A stretch of 40,073 nucleotides of DNA. Source: Leptospira biflexa. Lineage in GTDB: Bacteria; Spirochaetota; UBA4802; UB4802. Positions 25,007-32,820 of the stretch are shown piece after piece. The translations under genes were made by a program, and so were the position numbers. Numbering within the stretch: position 1 is the first letter of the stretch; each line of letters opens with the position of its first letter. Under the pieces are notes generated by a model. The model was given only the letters and a program-made list of their open reading frames with translations. It was not told where the DNA came from and did no database searches. The stretch is taken from contig DYLU01000023.1 in the NCBI GenBank assembly GCA_020721905.1, positions 1-40,073 of the forward strand, given 5' to 3'.

Positions 25007-25366
25007 TCACCAATGTCCCTCTACTGTAGCATCAGATACTTTTTGCAATTTGTTTGATTTAAAATCTTCAATAGCTGTTTTAACAGCTGTCACATTGCAA
25101 AGATACATATCTATACCCGAAGCCTTTAACAGTGAATATGATTTAGGTCCCACATTGCCGGTAATAAGTACCTGAGCACCTGAATCAATCAAATTCTTTG
25201 CAGCCTGTATGCCTGCACCCTGAGCTGATTGTACACTTCGAGTATTAGAAACCCATTCATGATTTCCCGTTTCAGTATCATAAATAATAAACCCTTTAGC
25301 TCTGCCAAATCTAACATCAACCTGGGAGTCCAGATCATTATTTTGTGCTGGTATTGCTATTTTCAT
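25007..25366 (-). CDS. NifX/NifB-family cluster-binding protein (second in operon)
   Basis: The 119-residue protein has the canonical family start MKIAIPAQNNDLDSQVDVRF then GRAKGFIIYD, and the GAQVLITGNVGPKSYSLLKAS turn. It resembles the 18414-18755 product but lacks its N-terminal His/Cys pair; a Cys is present in LCNVTA. Its start lies inside the end of the preceding gene (29-nt overlap) behind AGGAGG, so the two are translated together. It likely binds a metal-sulfur cluster. Confidence 0.8.
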   Translation of the reverse strand: MKIAIPAQNNDLDSQVDVRFGRAKGFIIYDTETGNHEWVSNTRSVQSAQGAGIQAAKNLIDSGAQVLITGNVGPKSYSLLKASGIDMYLCNVTAVKTAIEDFKSNKLQKVSDATVEGHW

Positions 25367-25772
25367 TCATATTCCTCCTTTGCTGAAGTTGCCATCCCCG
25401 TCGGTGACGCTTGCATACCGTGGGGGCTGTAGTATCCTGTATGTACCGCCTGCATGTGGCAGGCATTGAGTCGTGCATGTATTGTTCAACTACTTCATCG
25501 ATAGTTCCTGAAAGCCATGAATAAAGATATAGCTCACGCTCAACAATGAATCGTGCCAGTGCATCACTGATAGCACCGCAAATAATAACAGTAACACCCA
25601 TTTCCTTCAGACGCTCAATACGTATAAAGGCACTATGCTCATTAATTTTAACAACCGTTCGTTCTATAATAGCATCATCCTCGACTGTCAAAACGACAAA
25701 CTTTCTGGCCTCATCCAGAAGTGGTGAAATCCTATCCCCAAAAACAGGTAATGCTATAATATCCATCTTCAT
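25338..25772 (-). CDS. NifX-like protein, first gene of the sigma-54 operon
   Basis: The 144-residue protein opens MKMDIIALPVFGDRISPLLD and has the family-like GVTVIICGAISDALARFIVE turn, so residues 1-105 fit a divergent NifX/NifB fold. The tail from about 106 is rich in Arg, Cys and Asn (MPATCRRYIQD, CKRHRRGW) and may be a metal-binding extension, or the product of a small frame slip. No ribosome site precedes the ATG. The predicted sigma-54 start point is only a few nt upstream, so a leaderless transcript is likely. The end of the gene overlaps the next NifX-like start. Confidence 0.65.
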   Translation of the reverse strand: MKMDIIALPVFGDRISPLLDEARKFVVLTVEDDAIIERTVVKINEHSAFIRIERLKEMGVTVIICGAISDALARFIVERELYLYSWLSGTIDEVVEQYMHDSMPATCRRYIQDTTAPTVCKRHRRGWQLQQRRNMNENSNTSTK

Positions 25773-25786
25773 ACTAACTTATATAA

Positions 25787-25801
25787 GCATAAAACGTGCC
25801 A
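25787..25801 (-). promoter_or_regulatory. Sigma-54 (-24/-12) promoter of the ORP-like operon
   Basis: Read on the minus strand, 25801-25787 is TGGCACGTTTTATGC, which matches the TGGCACG-N4-TTGC consensus at every core position except one T to A in the -12 half. The invariant GG and GC are exactly spaced. With GC at -13/-12, +1 falls near 25775, 3 nt before the first ATG of the operon. Confidence 0.85.
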
Positions 25802-26034
25802 GGTTTGGGTAATCTAAAAAACATTATTATATTAAAAAAAAATAGTTAACAAAATCAGTATTATGAGCGATAGTGACTGTTAAAATAATAAATTTTGGCT
25901 GAAAATAAAGCAAAAATTGTCAATATGAAGTCACCTGACGATACATTGTTGCTTAAAATGTTCATGTAAGATATAAAAAGGTTGCATATCAGACGATGAT
26001 TGAAGAATGAGTACATTTGGATTATAGTAAAAAT
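25802..26034. other. DNA between sigma-54 promoter and enhancer sites
   Basis: No gene is seen in this AT-rich linker, which a DNA-bending protein could loop. A TTAACA (25846-25851) and TGTTAA (25878-25883) pair forms a loose inverted repeat around a GCGATAG heptamer at 25867. Confidence 0.35.
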
Positions 26035-26049
26035 ATTGCAAAATGCAAT
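26035..26049. promoter_or_regulatory. Enhancer dyad 1 for the sigma-54 activator
   Basis: A perfect inverted repeat ATTGCA-AAA-TGCAAT. It is identical to the dyad at 26067-26081, 32 bp away (about three helical turns), so both would lie on the same DNA face. It is about 235 bp upstream of the -24 element, a normal enhancer distance for an NtrC-type activator. Confidence 0.75.
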
Positions 26050-26066
26050 GATAATGATTTAAAAAT

Positions 26067-26081
26067 ATTGCAAAATGCAAT
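26067..26081. promoter_or_regulatory. Enhancer dyad 2 for the sigma-54 activator
   Basis: Second identical ATTGCA-AAA-TGCAAT dyad, ending 3 bp before the stop codon of the activator gene. The segment of about 17 bp from AAAAATATTGC onward is repeated exactly, so a tandem duplication of about 32 bp probably created the pair. Confidence 0.75.
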
Positions 26082-26084
26082 GTT

Positions 26085-27389
26085 TTATGTAAGATTATAT
26101 TTTTTCATCTTACGCCATAATGTTGTGGTATCAATACCAAGAGCTTCAGCGACGTCCTTTCTGTTTTTATATCGTACTAAAGCCTGGCGTATCATGGCTT
26201 TTTCCATTTCTTCTAATGAGAGGGTTGCTACAGAGATAATACCCAAAAGATATGATGGCAGATGCTCAGGTTTTATATAGTAGTCGTGGCATAACACAAA
26301 TGCATGCTCTATAATATTCTCTAATTCCCTGATATTGCCGGGATAATCATGATTAAGAAGAATATTCATGGCGTCATCCGAAACCCCTTCAATAATTTTG
26401 CCTTTGAGGGCATTAAATTTTTTTATAAAATGTTGAATAAGCAGTGGTATGTCTTCTTTCCGCTGGGTCAGGGGTGGTAGCATAATACCAATGACATTTA
26501 AGCGGTAATATAAATCATCACGGAAATTGCCCTTTTCAACTTCCTGACGAAGATTTTTGTTGGTGGCACTGATAATCCTGACATCGGCTTGTTGTGGTTT
26601 AGTATCACCTAAGGGCTCATATTCCTTAAATTGCAAAAAGCGTAGTAGTTTAACCTGTAGTGATAAGGGTAATTCGCCAATTTCATCCAAAAACAGGGTA
26701 CCACCCTGGGCTAATGCTGTTTTGCCGGGTTTATCCTTTTTTGCATCGGTAAATGCCCCCGCTTTATATCCAAAAAGTTCAGATTCAAGCAAATTTTCAG
26801 GCAATGCTCCGCAGTTAACTACAACAAAAGGTTTGCTATTGCGCCTGCTTAATGAATGAATTGCCCGAGCAATCAGTTCTTTCCCGCTACCGCTTGGTCC
26901 TTCTATTAATACAGAGCTATCGCTTACTGCTACATCGGGAAGTATGGAAAAAATCTGTTGCATTTCTTTATTTTTGCTGATGATATCTTCAAACGAGTAG
27001 GTTAATTCAATCTTTTTACGCAATGTTTCAATTTCACCAATATCTCTGAATGTTTCAACACCACCAATAATTGCACCATTTTCGTCTTTTAAGAGTGCTG
27101 TGCTTATGCTTATTGTAAGTTTTTCACCGGATGTATTAACTATATATACAGTCTTATTTATGATATTTTTGCCGGTTCGCATTGTTTCACGTAAAGCACA
27201 GGAATATTCGCAGATATTTGCATGAAAGACCTCAAAGCATAATTTACCTATTGCATCCTCCTTTTTTTCTAAACCCAATATTTTGCAGGCAGCATTGTTC
27301 AATGACGTGATTCTGAAATCCATATCAATGGTAAATACACCGTCGGCAATACTGTCTAAAATAATATTTGCTACACAATCTGAGTTCAT
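26085..27389 (-). CDS. Sigma-54-dependent activator with Cys-bearing PAS domain
   Basis: The 434-residue protein has an N-terminal PAS domain (about 5-120), a AAA+ domain with Walker A GPSGSGKE (164-171) and the sigma-54-contacting GAFTDA (211-216), and a C-terminal Fis-type helix-turn-helix (NRKDVAEALGIDTTTLWRKM). In the PAS core, C51, C60 and C64 sit in CFEVFHANICEYSC, a cysteine cluster that could hold an Fe-S centre or act as a thiol switch. It is presumably the cognate activator of the adjacent -24/-12 promoter, as the sigma-54 regulator DVU2106 is for the ORP operons. No receiver domain is present, so control is by ligand or redox, not phosphorylation. Confidence 0.9.
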   Translation of the reverse strand: MNSDCVANIILDSIADGVFTIDMDFRITSLNNAACKILGLEKKEDAIGKLCFEVFHANICEYSCALRETMRTGKNIINKTVYIVNTSGEKLTISISTALLKDENGAIIGGVETFRDIGEIETLRKKIELTYSFEDIISKNKEMQQIFSILPDVAVSDSSVLIEGPSGSGKELIARAIHSLSRRNSKPFVVVNCGALPENLLESELFGYKAGAFTDAKKDKPGKTALAQGGTLFLDEIGELPLSLQVKLLRFLQFKEYEPLGDTKPQQADVRIISATNKNLRQEVEKGNFRDDLYYRLNVIGIMLPPLTQRKEDIPLLIQHFIKKFNALKGKIIEGVSDDAMNILLNHDYPGNIRELENIIEHAFVLCHDYYIKPEHLPSYLLGIISVATLSLEEMEKAMIRQALVRYKNRKDVAEALGIDTTTLWRKMKKYNLT

Positions 27390-27391
27390 TA

Positions 27392-27733
27392 TTATTTTAC
27401 GTTTTCTGCATTAGTCTGATTGTCGTTGTATATATCGGTATCTTCATCAGTATCTCTATTAATATCTCCATCTGTATCTATATCAGTATCAGTGTTATCA
27501 TCAAGCTGTTTCTTATTTTCTTCATTAGTAACATTATACTCGTTTTTATCAACATTTTCATTTTTGTTTTCTTTTTCTTTTCGTTTTTCAAGTAATTTGG
27601 CAAGATAGCTGCTGATTTCGTAGTCATTGACAGTACTGCTATATGAAATAATCACAACTGCTTCATTCATTAAAATAAGATTCATTGGTATATCAATACA
27701 ATATATAACTAACATAATTTTAAATTTTATCAT
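27392..27733 (-). CDS. Hypothetical protein with Asp/Asn-rich low-complexity tail
   Basis: The 113-residue frame starts behind TGAGGT and ends 2 nt before the activator ATG, which has no ribosome site of its own, so the two may be coupled. Residues 1-50 are mixed hydrophobic (MNLILMNEAVVIISYSSTVN). After a Lys/Glu/Asn linker, the C-terminal third repeats Asp-Thr-Asp units (TDTDIDTDGDINRDTDEDTD) that resemble thrombospondin-type-3 or dockerin-like calcium loops. I do not recognise a family, and the low-complexity tail could arise from simple-sequence slippage. Coding status is uncertain. Confidence 0.45.
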   Translation of the reverse strand: MIKFKIMLVIYCIDIPMNLILMNEAVVIISYSSTVNDYEISSYLAKLLEKRKEKENKNENVDKNEYNVTNEENKKQLDDNTDTDIDTDGDINRDTDEDTDIYNDNQTNAENVK

Positions 27734-28158
27734 GATTGTAACCTCAATATATCCTCATTATTAAATCTTTAATTTTCAATAGTATATTCAAAAAACATAT
27801 TATATAAACAGATTAAAATGCTTATATTTTAAATATATTAACAGAAATATAAAGGAATATCAACAAGAATGTCAAAATATATTTAAAGTGTCTCTATAAA
27901 AGATAAACATATATAAAAAGAATAAGAATATGATGTGCATTATTTATTTTGATTATGATATTCTAAAAAAAAGATTGACTCATTTGTATATTAATACTAT
28001 TATATTATATGTTAACATAAATGTAATTATATACTTTATATGCCAATCTAATTAATTGCATATCATAATAACACAAAGCATTATAAATGGTATGTTCTGG
28101 TTTATTTTGATAATAAAAATCCTATGTAAAGTAATATTCTATTACCGGGGGGGTTGCC
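27734..28158. other. AT-rich divergent intergenic region
   Basis: This 425-bp gap between divergent genes holds a sigma-70 promoter for the acyl-CoA synthetase gene at 27975-28003, but no gene or clear RNA structure that I can support. It is exceptionally AT-rich, with many ATA/TAT runs. Confidence 0.5.
27975..28003 (+). promoter_or_regulatory. Sigma-70 promoter of the acyl-CoA synthetase gene
   Basis: TTGACT at 27975-27980 and TATTAT at 27998-28003 are separated by 17 nt. The start point near 28010 leaves a leader of about 150 nt that ends in a G-run ribosome site (GGGGGGG) before the ATG. Confidence 0.6.
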
Positions 28159-29784
28159 ATGATGAAGTATCCTCTTCTCCTGACAAATTTTATGGAACGT
28201 GCTGCAAAGTATTTCCCTAAAAAAGAGATAGTATCAGTTTATCCTGATCAGAAATTTGTGTACAATTATGGTGAATGGTATAAACGATGCTGCCAGCTTG
28301 CCCATGCCCTTCATTCTTTAAAAATTAAAAAAGGTGATCGTGTTGCTTCATTTGCATTGAATAACCACCGACATCTGGAACTGTATTTTAGTGTACCGTG
28401 CATGGGTGCAGTGCTCCATACCCTCAATGTAAGGCTGTCACATGAACATTTGATTTATATAATAAATCATGCTGAAGATAAAATAATATTTGTTGATGAA
28501 GATTTATATTTTCTCCTTGAGCCAGTAAAAGATCAATTAAAAACAGTTAAACACTATGTCATAATGTCGCAATCGGGTAAAATGCCTGAAACAAAATTGT
28601 CTCCAGCAGTATTATATGATGACTTAATCAAAGATTTTCCGCAAGGATATGATTTTCCCAAAGACAGAGATGAATATGATCCGGCACTGATATGTTATAC
28701 GTCAGCTACAACCGGTGACCCTAAGGGTGTTGTCTATTCACATCGTGGACTTGTTCTTCATGCATATGCCGCCGGTGTAACCCTGGGGCTTGGTGAAGGT
28801 GATTGTGCAATGCATGTAGTACCTATGTTTCATGCTAATGCATGGGGTGCTCCATTTGGTGCTACCGGCCTGGGTTGCAAGCAGGTTCTACCGGGTAGGC
28901 AAATACTTGATATGAAAGCTCTATGTAAAATAATAGCCGATGAAAAAGTAACATTTACCTGTGGTGTTCCTACTATATGGATGATGTTATATCAGTATCT
29001 GGAAAGTGGAGGAGAACATGATTTTTCGTCAATCAGGGCTGTTTATTCTGGAGGGTCTGCAATGCCACGATATCTGATGGAAACACTTGCCAATAAATAT
29101 AATTTTAATATTATTCAGGCTTATGGTATGACCGAAACATCTCCCCTTGCTACAGCTGCTATACCAAAAAGCTATATGAACAATCTGTCCCATAAAGAAC
29201 TATATGATATCAAAACAACTGCGGGATTACTGGCATTGGGTCTGGAAATGAAAGTGGTTAATCTGGATACAGGTAAAGAAGTAAGGTGGGATGGTAAGGA
29301 TATGGGTGAGGTTTGTCTTAGAGGTCCCTGGATAGCCAGTGAGTATTATAAAGATCCGGAAAGAAGCAAACAAACATTCAAAGATGGCTGGCTCCATACC
29401 GGTGATATTGCCACAATAAATGAGGAAGGGTATATTTCCCTTGTTGATAGAACCAAAGATCTGATCAAAAGTGGAGGAGAATGGATTTCATCCGTTGATC
29501 TTGAAAATGAGATTATGGCTCATCCTAAGGTTCTTGAAGCAGCGGTTATTGCAATGCCGCATGAAAAATGGCAAGAAAGACCACTGGCATGCATAGTAGC
29601 AAAACCTGAATATACCGATTCAATAACAAAAGAAGACATTATGAAGTTTCTGGAAACAAGGGTTGCAAAATGGTGGTTGCCGGATGAAATTGTATTTTTA
29701 AAGGAAATACCTAAAACAAGTGTGGGAAAATTCAACAAAAAGGAATTGAGGAAAACAGTATTGCCTGAGGTACTGAAAAAATAG
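28159..29784 (+). CDS. Fatty acyl-CoA synthetase (AMP-binding, AlkK/FadD-like)
   Basis: The 541-residue enzyme has the AMP-binding motif YTSATTGDPKGVVYSHRG (about 180-197), AYGMTETSPL, the GWLHTGDIATINEEGYISLV hinge region and the catalytic lysine K524 in KTSVGKFNKKELR. Length and motif spelling fit medium/long-chain acyl-CoA ligases of the AlkK group, which activate free fatty acids with ATP and CoA. It has its own promoter, and the next gene converges on it 9 nt downstream. Chain length and physiological role cannot be read from sequence; beta-oxidation or lipid scavenging is likely. Confidence 0.85.
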   Translation: MMKYPLLLTNFMERAAKYFPKKEIVSVYPDQKFVYNYGEWYKRCCQLAHALHSLKIKKGDRVASFALNNHRHLELYFSVPCMGAVLHTLNVRLSHEHLIYIINHAEDKIIFVDEDLYFLLEPVKDQLKTVKHYVIMSQSGKMPETKLSPAVLYDDLIKDFPQGYDFPKDRDEYDPALICYTSATTGDPKGVVYSHRGLVLHAYAAGVTLGLGEGDCAMHVVPMFHANAWGAPFGATGLGCKQVLPGRQILDMKALCKIIADEKVTFTCGVPTIWMMLYQYLESGGEHDFSSIRAVYSGGSAMPRYLMETLANKYNFNIIQAYGMTETSPLATAAIPKSYMNNLSHKELYDIKTTAGLLALGLEMKVVNLDTGKEVRWDGKDMGEVCLRGPWIASEYYKDPERSKQTFKDGWLHTGDIATINEEGYISLVDRTKDLIKSGGEWISSVDLENEIMAHPKVLEAAVIAMPHEKWQERPLACIVAKPEYTDSITKEDIMKFLETRVAKWWLPDEIVFLKEIPKTSVGKFNKKELRKTVLPEVLKK

Positions 29785-29793
29785 TAAATAATA

Positions 29794-30468
29794 TTAAAAA
29801 GTTTTGAATAACATGCCTATTTCAAATTGGATATTGTACAGATAATCACGCCAGGTAGTGGATTCTATAACGTTGGAAAAATAAAACTGGCCATGAGGAC
29901 CTGCATAGAAATAAGTAAATCTGTTGAGCGCAAAAGCTAATCTAAGTTGCAGCCCACATCCAAACTGGTTGTAATTTATAAATCTAATACCATTGGTACT
30001 GTCATTGTCATTAGACATGGTGTTATAAATAATATGCAAGTAGTTGAGCCCATAGAGTATATCTAACCGTACCTTGTTGCCAAATGATGATATCAGATAT
30101 AAAGGTATAATAATCGAATGATTTTGGGAAGTTAATTGTGCATCAGGTGTATCACCAAATTCTAAATCACATTCATGAAATGCATAAGAAAGTCCTGAAT
30201 GTATTCCCAAATGAGAGGTGAACATGTTTTCCAGAAAAATACCTCCTCCTGCCATTATACCAGGTTTCCACTTTACAGTTTTTCCCTCTTCATCACCACT
30301 TCTATGCAATACATCATTCATTCCACCGGTAACATTGAATCCAAAAGTATAATTTCCATTACCGGATTGTGCATTAATGGAAGTATAAAGCGAAAAATAA
30401 AAAATTAATAATAATGTTAAAAAAAGAAATCTCTTTGCATATAGCTGTATATTGGTAGCTAATATCAT
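29794..30468 (-). CDS. Outer-membrane beta-barrel protein
   Basis: The 224-residue protein has a signal peptide (FLFLTLLLIFYFSLYTSINA) followed by alternating-hydrophobicity strands such as GIHSGLSYAFHECDLEF, VRLDILYGLNYLHIIY, CGLQLRLAFALNRFTYFYAG and a C-terminal IQFEIGMLFKTF ending in Phe, as in outer-membrane proteins recognised by BamA. It fits the small (8-10 strand) OMP_b-brl_2-like porin families. Function is unknown. Its gene follows the bactofilin gene by 12 nt, which suggests a shared transcript. Confidence 0.7.
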   Translation of the reverse strand: MILATNIQLYAKRFLFLTLLLIFYFSLYTSINAQSGNGNYTFGFNVTGGMNDVLHRSGDEEGKTVKWKPGIMAGGGIFLENMFTSHLGIHSGLSYAFHECDLEFGDTPDAQLTSQNHSIIIPLYLISSFGNKVRLDILYGLNYLHIIYNTMSNDNDSTNGIRFINYNQFGCGLQLRLAFALNRFTYFYAGPHGQFYFSNVIESTTWRDYLYNIQFEIGMLFKTF

Positions 30469-30480
30469 TGTTTATTACCA

Positions 30481-30831
30481 TTATTTTGGCATTATACATG
30501 TACCGTTAAATTTAGCTCCATTTTCTATATACAGGTCAGGTGTTATAATATCTCCTGACATATTGCTGTGTTCAAATATTTCAATTAATTTTGAAGCTTT
30601 AATCTTTCCCTGACATTTTCCACTTATTGAAACAACTGCAGCAGTTATTTCAGCGCTTACATTAGATTCATCACCAATAATCAGAGTGCCATCGGTTTCA
30701 ACTTTGCCCTGGAAAAATCCTTTTATTTTTAATGAAGATTTAAATTTTAATGTGCCCCTGAATTTTATATCTTCTGCTATTACTGTGCCAATTTTATTTT
30801 CATCTTCAATAATTTCTCTTTGCTCCACCAT
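30481..30831 (-). CDS. Bactofilin (polymer-forming cytoskeletal protein)
   Basis: The 116-residue protein is a right-handed beta-helix with a six-residue-like periodic repeat of hydrophobic strands (IKFRGTLKFKSSLKIKGFFQ, then KVETDGTLIIGDESNVSAEI, VSISGKCQGKIKASKLIEIF), flanked by short charged ends. Bactofilins self-assemble into filaments that organise cell shape or wall-modifying enzymes. The start follows a GGAGAG ribosome site. No M23 peptidase gene, a common bactofilin partner, is adjacent; instead a beta-barrel gene follows. Confidence 0.85.
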   Translation of the reverse strand: MVEQREIIEDENKIGTVIAEDIKFRGTLKFKSSLKIKGFFQGKVETDGTLIIGDESNVSAEITAAVVSISGKCQGKIKASKLIEIFEHSNMSGDIITPDLYIENGAKFNGTCIMPK

Positions 30832-31152
30832 CGTTATTGACTCTCCTGGAAAATAAAATGTATTACTATAAGGTATTATGCTATATTCAAATTCTTAAAA
30901 AAGTTTCCTTTAATTTGATGTTATTCTGTAAACTTTGTCAATCCAAATTCCTTGAAATATTAAATTTTTCAAAAAAATCCTTGCATAATTTTTTCAAGAA
31001 TATTTATTGCAAACATTGCACTTGAAGCTATATGTAACAGTAACTATCGAACATATTGTGACATTGTCTTCAGATTTCTTCTGAAAAACTGGAATATCAC
31101 GTCAATATTTTTTTTACCATTTAAGTTTAATTTTATAAAGGAGATAGTTAGT
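30832..31152. other. Divergent gap between bactofilin and YlbF-like genes
   Basis: No gene is seen. The 320 bp are AT-rich and must hold promoters for both flanking genes, but I cannot pick out a convincing -35/-10 pair. At 31036 it contains TAACAGTAACTATCG, which also occurs at 4588. Confidence 0.4.
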
Positions 31153-31545
31153 ATGGAAGAGATATTGCAAAAAGCAAATGAACTTGGTTTGATGATAAAA
31201 GGATCTGATATTTATAGGCGCTATGAAGAACTGGTGAAAAAAGTTGAAGCCGATTCTGATGCACGGAAATTACTTGAAGAGTATGTTAAATTGAGCGAAG
31301 AGCTATATCAAAAGGAAACAGGTGGCGGTGTTGTTGAAGTGGAAGAAAAGAAAAAATTGCAGGATTTAAGCCAGAAAGTTTCTGAAAATCAGTTGCTCAA
31401 GGAATTTATTGCAACACAAACCTATTATGTAAACATGATGATGCAGATTCAAAATACCATAAGCAACCCCAAAGGCGATCCTATTGGGCCATCAAAGATT
31501 ATAAAACCAGGCCAGAGTGGCAAAATCATCACAGGAAATTTTTAA
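31153..31545 (+). CDS. YlbF/YmcA-family protein
   Basis: The 130-residue, all-helical protein matches the YlbF (Com_YlbF) family: an N-terminal EEILQKANELGLMIKGSDIY, a central KLLEEYVKLSEELYQKE helix, and EFIATQTYYVNMMMQIQNTI. In Bacillus, YlbF-type proteins work with RNase Y; in other phyla the role is unproven. The tail (GDPIGPSKIIKPGQSGKII) is disordered. A AAAGGAGA ribosome site precedes the ATG and a terminator follows 18 nt after the stop, so it is a single-gene unit. Confidence 0.75.
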   Translation: MEEILQKANELGLMIKGSDIYRRYEELVKKVEADSDARKLLEEYVKLSEELYQKETGGGVVEVEEKKKLQDLSQKVSENQLLKEFIATQTYYVNMMMQIQNTISNPKGDPIGPSKIIKPGQSGKIITGNF

Positions 31546-31563
31546 GTACTCTATACAATTAAA

Positions 31564-31598
31564 AACATCCCACTATCATGGCAGCGGGATGTTTTTTT
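31564..31598. terminator. Bidirectional terminator between ylbF-like and aminotransferase genes
   Basis: AACATCCC (31564-31571) pairs with GGGATGTT (31586-31593), followed by T7 on the + strand and preceded by an A-run that gives T residues on the minus strand. The genes on both sides converge on it. Confidence 0.85.
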
Positions 31599-31608
31599 AT
31601 ACTTTAAT

Positions 31609-32820
31609 CTATGCCAATTTTTCTACTGCTTCTTTTATCCTCTTAATACCTTCGATGATATTTTTGTCAGATGTTGCAAATGATAATCGTATGTTGTCAT
31701 CTGATCCAAAAGCAACGCCTGGAACAACTGCTACTTGTGCTTCCTCAAGAAGGTATGATGAAAGTTTTGATGAAAGTGATACATCTTTGTATTTGTCTTT
31801 TATTGCTGCAAAACCTGGTAATGAGTAAACACCTTTAACGTTTGGAAACACATAAAATGCTCCATCTGGCATATGACATGTAACACCTTTTATCTGGTTA
31901 AGTCCGTTTACAATAATTTGTCTTCTGCGGGTAAATGCTTCCAGCATATCGTGTAGAACACTTTGATCTCCATTCAGAGCTTCTACTGCTGCCCACTGTG
32001 CAATTGATGTTGGATTGGATACAGACTGGCTTTGAATCATTTCCACCTGTTTTATTATTGTTTCATTGCCTGCCATATAGCCAATACGCCAGCCAGTCAT
32101 TGAATATGTTTTTGAAACACCATTAAGGACCATGGTTTTTTGTTTGAGCTCGGGCACAGCATTGACTATATTGCAGAACTTTTTATTATCATAAAGTATA
32201 AATTCGTAAATGTCATCGGTTACAATGCATATATCATATTTTTTTAAAACTTCTCCAATTGCTTTGAGTTCATCAAGTGTATACATTGCGCCTGTAGGAT
32301 TGGAAGGTGAATTTATAAGAATAGCTTTGGTTTTTTTTGTTATATGTTTTTCAAGCATTTCAGGGTTTATTTTAAAATCGGTTGATTCATCAGTATGGAT
32401 AATTACAGGAACACCATCTGCTAAAAGGACAATGTCGGGATACGATACCCAGTATGGTGCAGGTATAATTACTTCATCGCCGCTGTTAAGCAACACCTGC
32501 ATGAGATTATAAAATGAATGCTTTCCTCCACAATTAACGGTAACTTCAGATATCGTATAATCAAGATTATTGTCTCTTTTAAATTTTGCCACTATAGCTT
32601 TTTTTAATTCAGGAATTCCGCCTGAGGGGGTGTATTTTGTTTTGCCTTCTTCAAGAGCTTTCATTGCAGCATTTTTTATTGATTGCGGTGTGTCAAAATC
32701 AGGTTCACCGGAACCAAATCCAATTACATCAATACCCTGTGCTTTAAGCGAATTTGCAAGTGCGGTAACAGCAAGGGTAGGTGATGGCTTAATTTTCTTT
32801 AATCGCTGAGCTAACTCCAT
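31609..32820 (-). CDS. Class I aspartate/aromatic aminotransferase
   Basis: ATG 32820 behind AAAGGAGAA gives 403 residues; a longer frame to 32844 lacks a ribosome site. Family motifs include GFGSGEPDFDTPQSIKNAA, the NPTG loop (SPSNPTGAMYT), DDIYEFILYD and the PLP lysine K237 in VLNGVSKTYSMTGWRIGYMAG. This is the I-gamma/Ib aminotransferase group that converts aspartate and 2-oxoglutarate to oxaloacetate and glutamate; some members also use aromatic or prephenate substrates. It stands alone between the YlbF-like gene and a long gap. Confidence 0.85.
   Translation of the reverse strand: MELAQRLKKIKPSPTLAVTALANSLKAQGIDVIGFGSGEPDFDTPQSIKNAAMKALEEGKTKYTPSGGIPELKKAIVAKFKRDNNLDYTISEVTVNCGGKHSFYNLMQVLLNSGDEVIIPAPYWVSYPDIVLLADGVPVIIHTDESTDFKINPEMLEKHITKKTKAILINSPSNPTGAMYTLDELKAIGEVLKKYDICIVTDDIYEFILYDNKKFCNIVNAVPELKQKTMVLNGVSKTYSMTGWRIGYMAGNETIIKQVEMIQSQSVSNPTSIAQWAAVEALNGDQSVLHDMLEAFTRRRQIIVNGLNQIKGVTCHMPDGAFYVFPNVKGVYSLPGFAAIKDKYKDVSLSSKLSSYLLEEAQVAVVPGVAFGSDDNIRLSFATSDKNIIEGIKRIKEAVEKLA

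Noticed and set aside
18414-25772. Nitrogenase-related genes
   Set aside because: The NifX/NifB-like proteins lack nitrogenase structural neighbours, so I read them as ORP-type proteins.
30837-31025. 62-residue plus-strand frame in the divergent gap
   Set aside because: Lys, Phe and Cys rich with no ribosome site; AT-rich noise.
4588-31052. Shared string TAACAGTAACTATCG at 4588 and 31036 as a mobile repeat
   Set aside because: Only about 15 bp match and the flanks differ; too short to call an element. It is partly explained by the frequent heptamer reported above.
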